Part shown: piece after piece, positions 36,338-47,675 of the stretch | Numbering within the stretch: the stretch's first letter is position 1 | Layout of the letters: each line of letters opens with the position of its first letter | Assembly (NCBI GenBank): GCA_015680685.1 | Contig: MNCI01020094.1 | Coordinates: 641,290 to 705,289, forward strand | Direction: 5' to 3' | DNA: 64,000 nt | Source of the DNA: Gnetum montanum | Lineage: Eukaryota; Streptophyta; Gnetopsida; Gnetales; Gnetaceae | Translations under genes and position numbers: made by a program | The notes under the pieces: model-generated | What the model was told of the DNA's origin: nothing | The model's input: only the letters and a program-made list of their open reading frames with translations | The model's database searches: none

Positions 36338-36454
36338 GATTTTCTATTCAATGTGCAATGTATTATTATTTATTATTTTTCTTAACCAACCCTAAGGGTT
36401 CATTCCAATGATGTGAAAGATTTCCTATGTTCTGGTTACGCACAAACAACAAAG

Positions 36455-36472
36455 TCCCTGGCAACAATGCCA
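36455..36472 (-). other. Primer-binding site (element D)
   Basis: Minus strand TGGCATTGTTGCCAGGGA, one base inside the 5' LTR. Four changes from the tRNA-Asp site, all C-to-T or G-to-A. Confidence 0.9.
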
Positions 36473-36473
36473 A

Positions 36474-37264
36474 TGATGAGCGATGAGGTATCCCTATGCT
36501 CAACCATAAGAATACGAGCATCCACACATAATCTGTTCAAATTCCAAGGACTAAGTGATTATGTGCCTTTATGGAACAAGAATGGGTTCATTAATCGTTG
36601 CCTTCCCAAGCTTACTTGTATGTCACAATTGTATGGTTAAGTAAACTTGAGTTATATGATTTTTATACTTTTTTATGTTTTTATGTCTTGCTACTAATAA
36701 GGGAGGAGAGAGATAACTAAGTAACTAATTTAATTTGACTACTTATTAACTAGACTCTAACTGATCCTAACACCAATATCCATTCTCACTTGCCATACAC
36801 ATCTTGAACTAGTGCAACACTACTGGGATTACCAAATGCTAATCGTTATTAGGTTACTAAGTGTTACACACATGCTCAAAGTGATCGTACTGTGTGTGCT
36901 TACTTAGGAGAGTTGTAGGGTGAGAGAGAATCATTAATTAACTAAGGAAAGTATTAAGTAATACTAATTAACATTAATTAATATATTCTGAATGCTGCAA
37001 GGTTTATCAAAAATTTCATCTTTATTATCATACATAAGGTGTGCTCAGGTACACAATGCTCAAATAAGGATCTGTTTACTTTGTGACTTTTACTATAGGC
37101 ACATAGAAATAATTCTAACTCTACAAGGGAGAAAAGGAAAGAGTTTGGGTAAGGGACTAAGACTAACTATGCAAACCAAGTGCACCCATATCTTATTGAT
37201 AGGCAACGAGGCAGGCCACGATATCACATATGCGATATCAAGTACATGATATCACAGCTCATCA
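36474..37264 (-). repeat. 5' LTR of element D (791 bp)
   Basis: TGATGAG at 36474 to CTCATCA at 37264. The TATA box is mutated (plus TATTGATA, 37195-37202). It is shorter at the U3 edge than the 3' LTR, which holds more GATATC-type boxes. Confidence 0.93.
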
Positions 37265-37740
37265 AATAGGTTTGATTAGAAAAAGGGATAGTACATTTCC
37301 AAAATGAAGGAAGAACACAGAGTTGAATGGATGAATAGATGACATGGACTCATTTCCTATTTTATCAAAATAAACCATATCTTAGCATTAACATTAAAAG
37401 TCAAAGGTAAAAAGCAAAAATTAGCAATCAACACCATTATAGTACAATCCACCATCATGAGCACTTATTATATGACGAGAGAGAGTGAATTAAAAAAAAT
37501 GTAATAAAGAGAGAAATAGTAAAAATGTTAATGATGGTGTAAAACAAAAACAAGTAAACATAAAAAATGTGTAAAACAAAAAAGATAAAAGAAACTAAGG
37601 GCTTAGAATTACTAACATTGGTGGCCATCTTCCCCATGATTGAGTGAGAATGAGGAGATCTGAAATAATGAGCAGGGTTGTCTATCAATAGAGGTAGTGT
37701 TAGTACTAGCCATTTTAGGCTCATGGAAAGGTTTGGTTTG
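37265..37740 (-). pseudogene. End of pol and proximal 3' tail (element C)
   Basis: The minus-strand frame 37724-37455 reads LTLPLLIDNPAHYFRSPHSH, then a polar stretch and a hydrophobic tail ending YNKCS, the counterpart of 32107-31844 in D and of 56500-56689 in E. Downstream of 37455 the non-coding tail begins and is cut at 37265 by element D. Confidence 0.65.
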
Positions 37741-38949
37741 CTAGATGTTGACCAATAATTTCTTATCTTGGCTTTCAGGTTTATAGATCATCATGGTCCC
37801 TGAAGGAAAACTTTTATGAATGATATAATGTCCTTCCAACAATGTTTGAAATTTAGTTCATTGTGGCACATGTGTGGGATTCCAATAAAGAACCCTAACT
37901 CTTAGTTGGTATGTAACTTTTCTAATTTTTAGGTCATGACACTATTTGTTGAAGGCCTTGTGCAGTTTCTTGGATGATAGGGTGGCTAATAAATTTTCAT
38001 CCAGTAGGTTAAGATTTATTAACCATTCTTCCTATGCTAAATTGAGGTCAAGGGTAAGGTCACATGCTATAGAGAGTGTATGGAGCTTAGCTTGGATAGG
38101 AAGTGTTGGAAGTTTACCATACACTAACTCATAGGGAGAGTAGCCTATAGGGAGTTTCCATGTGGAGAAGTAGGCCCAAAGAGTATTGTTCAGTTTGGTG
38201 CTCTAGTCTCACCTATATTTGCTAATGGTTCATGTCAAGATTTTTGTGATTTTCCTATTGGTGACTTCAGCTTGACCATTTGCTTGAGGATGATATGGTG
38301 TAGTCAGTTTATGCTCAAATCCTAAGTATTGCATCAACTTTTGAAAATTCACACCTATAAAATGTGTACCATTATCAGAAATAAGTTTACAATGCATGCC
38401 AAACCTATTTACAATTTTTTGTTGAATAAATCATGTAGTGGTAGATGATGTATAGTCGGTAACGGTGGCTACTTCTACGCATTTTGTGAAATAGTCAACA
38501 ACAATAACAATGTATGCTTTTCTATTGAAGGGTTATAAGGATTGAATCCATTGTTGTGGATCCTCCATTCTAGTGGACATTCCCCCATCACATGGGCAAC
38601 ATTCACAAGATTGGACAAAATGATGGATGTCCTACAAGCAAGAGTTTAATGGTTTTTGTCTCCTAGCGTAATGACCCCCACAAGGGCCCTCATGAGCATC
38701 TTGGAGAACTCACAATTGATCTACATTAAGAACACACCATCAAACCAAGCCATCAGAACACACCTTGTAGAGGTATCCATTCATTTCCATGAAATTTTTG
38801 GCTTGGTGGAGAAACTATTGTTTCTTTCTAACGTCCAGCCCTTGTGGTGTTTCTTATGTGAGAAGATAAGTAAGAATGATACTATACCAATTTTTATCTA
38901 TGGGTTATTAATTTTTTATTACACTTGAAAAGAGTAGTTCATCAGGGAA
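37741..38949 (-). pseudogene. Integrase (element C)
   Basis: Minus strand in order: QDAHEGPCGGHYARR and CCPCDGGM (zinc-binding HHCC region, 38690-38580), YFTKCVEVATVTDYTSSTTT near 38450, ISDNGTHFIGVNF near 38370 with the second catalytic Asp, LTTPYHPQANGQAEVTNRK near 38255 with the catalytic Glu, then YSPYELVYGKLPTLPIQAKL and ACDLTLDLNLA. The first catalytic Asp region (GIDFMGP in E) is corrupted. Stops at former Gln and Trp codons interrupt the frame. Confidence 0.87.
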
Positions 38950-39440
38950 GTGATTAGAAATCGGGTATTCATCTTCTTTGTTGTCCCATCAGAATTAAGA
39001 CAAATGATCGACAACAACATTCATGGTGCCCTTACGATCGACTATCGTAAGATCAAACTTTTGCAAGATCACAAGTCATTGTATGATGCAAGGGCTTATC
39101 GTTGGTTTATTCATAAGGAACCAAGTCACATTATGATCTAAGTATACAAATACCTTATAGCCTAATACATAGTGCCTAAACTTTTCTAGTGCAAATAGCA
39201 TAGCCATTAACTCTTTTATGTTGTGGTATAGTTGAGTTGTGCACCAGCAATACTCTGACTTGCATAGTGAATGTAATAGGAATGTTTTTGGTCATCTAAC
39301 TATGTAAGTATAGCTCCTAAAGCAAAATTTGACGTGTCGATCATTATATGGAATAATCTAGACTAGTTAGGAGCTTATAGAATGGGCATTTGTATGAGGT
39401 TCTACTTCAATGTTTAGAAAGTTAGCTCTAATTCCTTGGT
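38950..39440 (-). pseudogene. RNase H (element C)
   Basis: Minus strand sequence corresponding to VNKP-like TWFLMNKPTISPCIIQ, LVILQKFDLTIVDRKGTMN and VVDHLS (about 39140-39000) matches the end of the RNase H region in E (54936-55195). Upstream it includes the conserved EKEL and ALEKF area in broken form. RNase H degrades the RNA template after copying. Confidence 0.75.
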
Positions 39441-40640
39441 CTATTCAAAGGGTACATTCTTCTTCATTAATTCTACTAATGATTTTTCAATCTTTGAAAA
39501 GCTCTTGATGAAGTGTCTATAATAGCCAGTATGTCCAAGGAATGATTGGATGTCTTTTATAGTTTCAGGTTGATGAGTGATTCCTTAGATGACTTTAATT
39601 TTTTTAAGATCTACCTCTATCCCTGTTTGTAAAATTTTATGCCTTAATACAATTCCCTCTTGGACCATTAAATGGCTTTATTGCCAAATTGAGACTTAGG
39701 TAGGTTTCAACACATCGTTTTAATACTTGCTATAAGCAGTCCAATGCTTATTCAAAGTCCACTTCATAGGTGGAGAAATCATCCATAAAAACCTTCACAG
39801 CATTTTCTTTTTGCTACTAAAATATACTAAGAACCAAACATTAAAACATTGTTGGAGAATTTCACAAGCCAAACAACATCTACTTATATGCAAATGTCCC
39901 CCAAGGACTCATGAATGTAGTTTTGGCTTGGTATTTTGGTGCTATCTGGATTTGATTGTATCCAATGTAACCATCCAGAAATATATAAAACTTGGTCAAC
40001 CAATGGCAATGGGAAATGGTCTTTAAATGTTGCCATGTTTAATAGCCTAAATTCTATACACACCCTCCATTTACCACCTTTTTTGGGCACAATGACTAAT
40101 GGACTGACCCTTTTACTATCAATAATGGGGTAGATGAACCCAACTTTTAGAAGTTCAATTTCTTCCTTAACTACTTACTTAAGCTTTAGGCTCAATTGTC
40201 TTTGCAGTTGTCATCGAGGCTTCATAGAGGGATCAATGTAAATTCTATGTTGGAATATCCTAGGATCTATTCCAATTAACTTGGAATATGACCAAGAAAA
40301 TGATTTTTACCATTTATTTACCATCTTTAGTGATCTTTCTTTTTGTTGAGGAGTGAGCTTAGCATTAATGATTACTAGTTTTCCATTCTTGGGAAATGCA
40401 TACTCCATACCTGTAGACAATGATTTTAATTCGAGGGGATCTTACTTAAACTCATTAGGGATTTCCAACTTCCCCTAGTTGATATTTTTGGTATCACTAC
40501 TTGGAAGTTGGTGATGGAGTTGCTCTAATGCATCTATTCTATCGATATAGGCATAAGTCAAGCTCTCAGTTGGTTGCATGCATAAAGTTCAATTGCTCTC
40601 TTGGTTAGCTGTAAACCATTGGATGCCTTCCTATCTTGTG
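39441..40640 (-). pseudogene. Reverse transcriptase (element C)
   Basis: Minus strand: VPKKGGKWRVCIEFRLLNMA and TFKDHFPLPLVDQVL (40090-40020), the WLHWIQSN stretch where D has YSLLDGYSGYNQI, and the catalytic box VKVFMDDF with FMDD at 39789-39778 intact. The thumb follows with the CLGHTGYYRHF-like region near 39530, the point to which D's deletion extends. The upstream linker (LKPL...NGKT-like, RIDPRI) runs to about 40640. Stops and shifts are present. Confidence 0.85.
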
Positions 40641-41250
40641 GCTGTTACATATAGGCATCTTTGTATGTCAGTTACTTGTGCATATTGGTTGCAAGCAAGC
40701 AATGTTAAGCATTGAACAAACTAGGACTTCTACATGCAATTGCACCTTATGTTACTGTATGCAATGCATGAAAATTTCTTCTTCTCAATCTTCCCAAACA
40801 TATTTTCTTTTGATATCTCTAGGGAAAGATCATGTATTCCTATGTGTGCATCAATTGTACTCAGTCATGCTCTTCCCATTATGATTGGAAAGTCCCCCTT
40901 ATAGTTGTTGACTTAGATCACTAGGAAATCAACTAGATACGACCACCCATAAATAGTGGTGACAATGTCCTCCACTAGTCCCAATGGAATAGTGATGGAC
41001 TAGTCAACCAACTCTAGATGGATGTTACTCTTCTTTAGCAGAGGTAGGTTCTAGGCTCTATACATTTCCTGGGAGATTAAATTAACACCAGAACCTAAAT
41101 CTAAAAGAGCTTTATAAGGCTCATTTCCAGCAATTTGGAAATAAATAAGAGGACTTATAGGATCAAATAATTTCCTAGGAAGATGGCCAACTTTAATCCA
41201 ATTAGTGATGGCATGGGTTAACATGACAATATGCGTTGGGTGTGATTTTT
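40641..41250 (-). pseudogene. Aspartic protease (element C)
   Basis: Minus strand: LTHAITNWIKVGHLPRKLF (about 41225-41165), NEPYKALLDLGSGVNLISQE (active site at 41112-41082), LPLLKKSNIHLELVD, SITIPLGLVEDIVTTIYGWS, GDFPIIMGRA, HIGIHDLSLEISKENMFGKI. The DLGSG active-site motif is intact. Trp and Gln codons have become stops at the positions where D still has Trp. Confidence 0.85.
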
Positions 41251-43755
41251 GGTTTGAAAGAAGCTCGAAAGATTCAAATGATAATGAGGTATTTTGATAA
41301 TTAGTTGCTTATGGTTGTAAGGAATTAGTTGGACTATTGGTTTTAAAGAAGGGTCTCTTCTTTGATCAGTTATCAAAACCAATAGTAGGTTGAGGGTTAA
41401 CAACCCTTGTAGAATTATGTTGCTTCGACTGGGCAAGAAGCTCGCTCTGCATAGTTGGAGCAAGTGGTAATGGAGCTGAGGGTGGAAGAGATGTGGATAG
41501 ATGAGAGGGATAGTACGTATGTGAAACATCACCTCAGGAAGATGAAGTTCTATAGTACTTGGGAGCTTGGTAATGAGGTTGAAAAGCAACATGACTAGTA
41601 GAGTCATGTGGAGAGATCAGCTACTAAACATAATACCCATATGGGTCAAGTTGATGGTAAGGGTACGATTGATGTGGTGGTGGAATTCCACATGATTTTG
41701 GGTGTTTCCACCATTTATATTGTTCATTTGGTTCTAGTGGAGCTCCGCTCAAATAATATGTCAAAGGTTGGTAAAACTTCCTTAGGTTACCTTGAGGATA
41801 AGGTAACCTTTCGGGTGTTTGTCATATATTTAATCATGGGTTTATGCATACAACCTAGACTCTTGTAGATGTGACACCATTGAGAAACATCCCTTAGGAT
41901 AGTCATATTAGCAAATCTCACATTTGTTGTCATTTTCTGTGTCTAAATCCACAACCTCTTCAATGACGACAACTTTGCACTTACCCTTATTACATGCATA
42001 CTCAGCTTCTTTCTTTTTCCTTCTCTCCCTGTCACTACTTTATTCTCTAGACTCCTCTACTATTTTTATCATAGTTAGAAATTTTTCATCTAGGGAGTTT
42101 CACATTTGATCTACCTTTGTCAATACTTCTGATGCAAATTTTTGAATGGACAAAGTCTTTCTATGCACCATCTCTTCAAGTGATGACTCTTCTTCATCTT
42201 CACAAAATCTTATTTCCTTCTTTTGGAGGGAAGGATCTCTATTGCACTCCTTTGCACTTTCTCTTTTCCCCAACTCACCTTCCTCCTTGGCAACTTGCTC
42301 CAACAATCTTTGTATTTGATGGGCTTTAAGCTCGAATAGCCTTCCTTGGGCATAAGTCCCAAGGGTTCTTCACGTTTTGTACCTAAGCCCATCTACAAGA
42401 TGACATAGTTGTTCCTTTTATGAGTAACCATGGCCAGAATGATGTAACAATGAATAATATTGATCCATGGAAGCATCCAAGGATTTGTGTCCTCCTTGTT
42501 TCTATCCTTGGATTTGCTTACACAGGTTGGACACTTGGGAGTACGTTTGATACTTATCATTGAATAGCTTCAACATGGTACTCCATTGACAAATGGATTT
42601 TGGTTCTAAGAACCAATACTAACTTTTCCTTTTCTTGATTAGTGTTCGTGGAAACAAAATTAGCTTTTTCCACTCATTTTCTATATTTTGCAAGGCACAT
42701 GTGCTGTGGAATGCTTGTAAATGGTTTTGAGGATCAGCATTGTATCCCCCTTCAAATCATGGGATGTTATCCATATCTAGTCTTTTGATCCTACTATCTT
42801 TCTAGTGCCTTGATGGAATCCTAATGGCCTTTGTTATATCTAACATACTTTGGGTGGTGAGTAGGGGTTCATCATGATCATGTTGTCTATGGCATCTATG
42901 ATGCCAATAGTATTTCCTACTCTCCCTTCTTTCATGATGTGTCTCTCTGGAATGCCCTTGCCCCATTTCTTTACTATTTTGTTTGTGATTTCTATTTTAA
43001 TTAGGCTTGTCCTCATGGTCTTTCCCTTTGTCATTACATTTAGATCCCAAAGAAGAGGGGGAAGGAGATGATGAAGGTGAAAAGGATGAAGGACTAGCAT
43101 CATGATGATGCTTGTCATGTTCTCTTTGGTGGTTGCCACCTCAGTTGTGGTTACAATTGAAAGGTTTTTCATTGTCATGTGATTGTGTTCCTTTTTTAGA
43201 TCCTTTGTGTCCATTGGTATTAGAACCTAGGCTATGAATATTTGAGTGAAGATTCTGATACACAACTCCGTAACCGAAGTCAACGAGAGGAACATCGTTT
43301 TGTGGAAAACCTCCCGAGACAGGTTCACCACCCTCATTTTCACTTAGGACATATGGGACATCCTAAGACCACTTTCCCTTCATGGATTTGTAATGTCTCT
43401 CCTATTGTAGATTCCTCTAGCATTGTGCCTCCATGCATCAATACTCTCTCGAGCCTTGTTCATGCATAACATATTTTAACTATAAGTGCTGCATACCAAT
43501 TCGTGTGAGAACACAAAGAAGGATGCCCAGGATTGAGCGATTGGGAGGTAACACTATGTTACCTTCTAAATCACACCAACACAGTTGTTCATCCTGGTGG
43601 AGAATAAAGGTGAAGTTTGGTGTATACTCATCAGGATGAGCGTATATCATGTGAAATTGTTGGGGCACTAGTAGATCATCATGTGCATCCCACCTTTGAT
43701 TATTCATGGTATCAGACCTAGTCGATGAAGTACTCTCATATGAAGAAGGAGATAT
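41251..43755 (-). pseudogene. gag (element C)
   Basis: Gag frame begins at 43755, where the start codon has become ATA (ISPSSYEST instead of MSPSSYES). Next come NNQRWDAHDDLLVPQQFHMI, DEYTPNFTFILHQDEQLCW and DLEGNIVLP (43707-43540), a His/Ser-rich stretch near 43130-43030, and the capsid end EEMVHRKTLSIQKFASEVLT (about 42190-42130). The zinc-knuckle-like motif at 41922-41887 keeps its three Cys, but its His reads Tyr. A Pro-rich part follows to 41260. Confidence 0.85.
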
Positions 43756-43872
43756 GATTGATTATTCAGTGTGTAATACCCTTTTCTAGTGATTATAGGA
43801 TAGGTAACTTTAAGGATTTGTTTCAACAATGGAAGGATTTCCTAAGTTCTAATCAGCACACAAACAAAAAAA

Positions 43873-43890
43873 TCCCTAGCAACGATTCCA
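43873..43890 (-). other. Primer-binding site (element C)
   Basis: Minus strand TGGAATCGTTGCTAGGGA, one base inside the LTR. Five changes from the tRNA-Asp site, four of them C-to-T or G-to-A. Confidence 0.88.
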
Positions 43891-43891
43891 T

Positions 43892-44758
43892 TGATGAGTG
43901 ACAAGGTACCCCTACACCCAACCATATGAATATGAGTTTTCACACATGATATAGTTGAACTTCAAGGATTAAGTTCTTATGCGCTTACATAGAATAAGGA
44001 TGAGTTATGCAATCATTATCTTCCCAAGCTTACTTGTAAGGCATAATTTTATGGTTAAGTAACTTGAGGTATATGATTTTTATGTTTTTTATGTTGTTTA
44101 TCTTAATCTCCTAAGTGTGTGTAATGAAAAGATTTAATTAACTAATGGGTCTTTGTAACTCTAATGTGAATCAAATCCTAACACTAGCATCCATTCCCAC
44201 TCTCTGAACACATCCTAAACTAGTGTAACACTACTGGGATTATCAAACACTAGTCGTTACTGGGTTACCAAGTGTTCCACACATGCTCGAAGTGGTTGTG
44301 CTAAGTGTGCTAATTCATTGATAATTGATAATTTATAATTCTATGGAAATAACATTAATTAACTCCGAAAAGCATCAAATAATAGTAAATAACATTAAAT
44401 ACAATAATTAAACTATTTTAAATGTTGCAAGGTTTATCACAAAGTTCATCTTTATTTCTAGACACAAGGTGTTCTTAGCTATACAATGCTCAAATAAAGA
44501 TTTGTTTACTTTATGACTTCTATTGTAAGCACTTAGAAATAATTCTAACTCTGGAATAGAAAAACTGCAAGAGTTTGGCTAAGGATTGAAAAAAACTAAT
44601 GTCATACCAAGTTCCCTTGTCTTCTATTTTTAGCTAATGAGATAGGTTCTGACATCGCATGTCCAATATTGCTTTTCCATCTCCAATATGACGTATCCGA
44701 TATCGAGGGTGTAATATCAAGGGCCCGATATCAAGGGGTCCGATATCAAGACTCATCG
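43892..44758 (-). repeat. 5' LTR of element C (867 bp)
   Basis: TGATGAG at 43892; the far end reads CTCATCG at 44758 (last base A to G). GATATC boxes lie at 44660-44750. The TATA box is degraded (plus CTATTTTTAG near 44624). The flank GTTAA at 44759 matches GTTGA at 27203. Confidence 0.92.
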
Positions 44759-44763
44759 GTTAA

Positions 44764-46905
44764 TATGGAAGTGGGCTTTGATGGGCCCGCTTTCCTTTGT
44801 GCCTCTATCTACTCATCATGCTTGCTACTAGGCTTTTGGTTATGCTTCTTCCTTTATTTTTTTCAATTTTTTTGGTTGTCAACTATTGGTTATGAGGAAG
44901 AGGTAGTAGCATTGGCCATCATAGGTAGTGATTGCATAGCTATTTAGGCTATGATTAGTTGGGTTATGTTAGGCTAAGACTCCATGATGATAAAAGGATT
45001 CCTTGGAAGCACTCATGATGGTACTCTTATGATGAAGGGGGTTCTTGAATTGATGGAGGCTGAAGAAGCCCTTTCATCATCAAGGTGTACTTGGATCATG
45101 AATGGTTCTTTTGAAGATTTCCAATAGTCATTAATGTTAAATGCTAAAATGATGTAAGGATTGTCATTAGCTATCAATGGGTCCTTGTAGACCTACATTG
45201 ACTAATTTTATGGTTCAATAGGGTTGGAAGCATCTAAGATCAGCTCCCCCTTATCTATCATCCTCCACAAGTCATTCCTTAGTGTAAGGCAAAAGTCTAT
45301 CTCATGACTAGGTAGTTGGTGATAGTGGCAGAAGTAGTGTAACTTGAAGTACTTAGGCAGTTGAAGGTCATCTTTCATTGCTTTAATGGGGTCTCTAGCT
45401 AATTCACAAAGTCTATCATACTTCTTTCAGGAAGCATCATACATCTATTTGTATTAAATATTTCCATTTTTCAAAAGTTGGTCTAACAACTTGAATGGTT
45501 TTAGTGGTAGCAAAGTGTATTTGGACCTATTCTTTCTTTCAAAACTAGATTTAGTTGTTGTCAATGCAGTGGCCCCAAAGGTTGATGATTGGTTATTATG
45601 ATCATTAGTGAGGGCCTTGGGTGTGTTGGCCCTTGGCCTCTAGTTTGTGATCTTTGTTTCTGTGGTCATAGTTGCTATGGTCACATTGTTTTATTTTCTC
45701 TTTTCTTTGTCTCTCTATGTATGTCGATTTCTATATGCTACATAGGTTAGATCATGACTAGCCTCTATAGCATCCTCTATATTTTTATTTTGAGAAAATG
45801 TTTAGTGGAGAGACCATGGATCAAGGTAGTAGAGTTTAGACTTAATAAAGTCATTAATCACTCCCTTAAATATGGCTAAAAGGTGGGCTTTGGTGACATG
45901 CTCTAGTATTTCATTCAACAATCCATTTCACTATTGAATGAATTTTTGCATGGGTTCAAGGGATCCTTGCTTGATCTTCATGAGTTGGTCAAGTGTTGTG
46001 TTAGGCTTCAAGTTACATTTGAAGCAGTTGACAAACTGGGCAATCAAGTCTTTCAAATAGGATATAGATCTTTTAGGTAATGCATGGTACCAAGAAAGTG
46101 CTTTCCTAGTTAAAAACATGGGGAAAATTCTCATGCTGGTATGAGGCCATGGTTGCAAGAGTAAGCATTTGGATCTAAATATTATAAGGTGAGCATTAGG
46201 GTAACCTTCTTTGTTGTATTTGCTAAACTAGGGAACAAAGACACTAGGAGGAAGTGTTAAGGGTGGGACCACAGGTTTTATTGGATCATCTTAATAGAAG
46301 TCCATAATCCTAGCACTTTGGAAAGTAGAGGCTTTAAGCCTCCTCAACTCCTTCGTTAGGTCTTGGATCATCTAGAAAGCCTAGCCCAAACTTTGTGGTG
46401 GTACTATTAGTTTTAGGATTTGCAGATATGGTTGTGGCATTTTTTGTGAGGATTGTGGCCTCAATATGAACTGTAGGATGTAAGGAAGAGGTTGTGTTAT
46501 GGTTGTAACTCATGGGCCAAACAAGGAAAATGATGCTTGTGTCAATACCTAAGGCACGTGTGTGATCCCTAAGTTGCTTGAGATCTCATGGTGGAGCTTG
46601 CATGGTTAGTTAATTGATTTGTGATGATAAAAACCACCATTGATGGTTGCATACATTGAGGTTTTGTGGCAAATGACATAGATATTTATAGGTTGTTGGT
46701 TGTGACATTGATTGAATTTGATGTGTGGCTATGACTAATGTGGGACCAAACTTGGTAGGGTAGGAAGGAGTGGAAGATGGTGGCACCATGTCCATGGAGA
46801 AAATAAAAGTGTTAGAGGAAGGCATGATGACTTTGGGAGACATTTTTTGGAACAATCCTCCTAGGATGTTTTTAGATTTGAGCATTGTTGTACTTGAGCT
46901 TAATA
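44764..46905 (-). pseudogene. gag (element B, Tat lineage)
   Basis: Minus strand. Pieces in order: FSKYNKEGYPNAHLIIFRSK (about 46230-46170), then MRIFPMFLTRKALSWYHALP and SISYLKDLIAQFVNCFKCNL (46134-46000), the conserved capsid core of Tat gag. The knuckle-like YFCHYHQLPSHEIDFCLTLR and NDLWRMIDKGEL stretch follows at about 45345-45245. Gag builds the particle. Broken by stops, cut at 44763 by element C, and truncated on its N-terminal side at the junction with E (46905/46906), so no start codon, leader or LTR is present. Confidence 0.85.
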
Positions 46906-47522
46906 GTGTATGCGGCAATAAAGACAAGCTTCTTAATAAACCTTACAACATTTTGGATAGTTTAGATATTTATTCATGCATTTATTATTTTTAATTATTT
47001 ATTCAATGTTTCTAGTAATTAAGCTACTGATGTAATTAAGCGAGATAAGCTATGTAGATTAATTACATAAGTATGATCACTTTGAACGTAACATGTATTC
47101 ACGTGGTAATCTCAACAGTGTTATTGTCTGGTACACCCAATAGCATAGTGCTTGGTAACCCAGCCATGGATACATGGCTTCAAGACATGTATGGAAAGTG
47201 GGGCTAGATGCTTCTGTTAGGACTAGTTAGAGATTAATTGGTTAGTTAATTTAGATTAGTCATTAAATTACTTTATCTCTTTTTTCAAGGCACCAAAGAA
47301 CATAAAATATAAAATGATAAAGTCATATACCTCAATTTCACTTAATCATACCTTTGTATTTCACAAGTGTAATCGGAAAGACATTGAATGACCTTAGGAT
47401 AAGGTTCATTGCCTAGAAGACTAGTGCATTGAAAACTATAAAGTCCACAAAATTTGATCAAGTCGCATGTGAACGCTTTGTGATTCATATGGTTTGGCAT
47501 AGGGGTACCTCATAGCTTATCA
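46906..47522 (+). repeat. 5' LTR remnant of element E
   Basis: Aligns from GTGTATG-GCAATAAAGA to the LTR of F from about 60320 onwards, and ends CTTATCA at 47522. U3, the GATATC boxes and the TATA box are missing. Confidence 0.85.
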
Positions 47523-47523
47523 T

Positions 47524-47541
47524 TGATGTCGTTGTTAAGGA
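47524..47541 (+). other. Primer-binding site (element E)
   Basis: TGATGTCGTTGTTAAGGA; seven changes from the tRNA-Asp site, all C-to-T or G-to-A. Confidence 0.85.
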
Positions 47542-47675
47542 CTTTGTTTGTTGAAACATGCATTATCTAGGATTAGTGAGCATTATTAGCATCATTGGAT
47601 AGACCTAAGGTTAACATCACTCTCAAATGACCTTTAATTACAAAAGCACACCATTAATTTTATTTGATTTGCAAA

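Larger units (their letters stand above)
29276..37264 (-). mobile_element. Athila-like element D, nested in C, internally deleted
   Basis: The 7,989-bp minus-strand element lies inside the tail of C. Target duplication: AATGG at 29271-29275 and AATAG at 37265-37269. D itself supplies the empty site: its own tail near 31650-31670 reads CAATTCATTAATAAG then TTTATTTATAAAAAGGGATA, matching the two sides of the insertion joined together. The two LTRs are 825 and 791 bp. Compared with C it lacks about 1.78 kb covering the end of RT, RNase H and integrase, so it could only have moved with enzymes from another copy unless the deletion came later. Confidence 0.95.
27208..44758 (-). mobile_element. Athila-like Ty3/gypsy element C, with element D nested inside
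   Basis: This minus-strand element has LTRs at 27208-28052 (3') and 43892-44758 (5'), a primer-binding site, gag, protease, RT, RNase H, integrase and a long 3' tail. The flanks are GTTGA at 27203-27207 and GTTAA at 44759-44763, a 5-bp target duplication with one G/A difference. It sits in element B, between gag and protease. Element D splits its tail at 29275/37265. Without D it is about 9.6 kb. All coding domains contain stops. Confidence 0.93.
8061..46905 (-). mobile_element. Old Tat-lineage Ty3/gypsy element B, host of C and D
   Basis: A minus-strand element of the Tat lineage. Its gag (46905-44764), protease (about 26990-26150), RT, RNase H and integrase (13154-9670) occur in collinear order. 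It is interrupted by C, whose removal joins 27207 to 44764 across a GTTRA duplication. After removing C and D about 21 kb remain, within the range of large Tat/Ogre elements. The 5' LTR and leader are missing: the gag side ends abruptly against the LTR remnant of E at 46905/46906. A 13-kb block between protease and RT is unusual; whether that block belongs to B or is a later insertion is not settled. Confidence 0.6.

Noticed and set aside
36474-44758. C and D as a tandem element sharing a central LTR
   Set aside because: The LTRs fall into two subfamilies that pair as 27208 with 43892 and 29276 with 36474. Both pairs have their own target duplications, so nesting explains the layout better.
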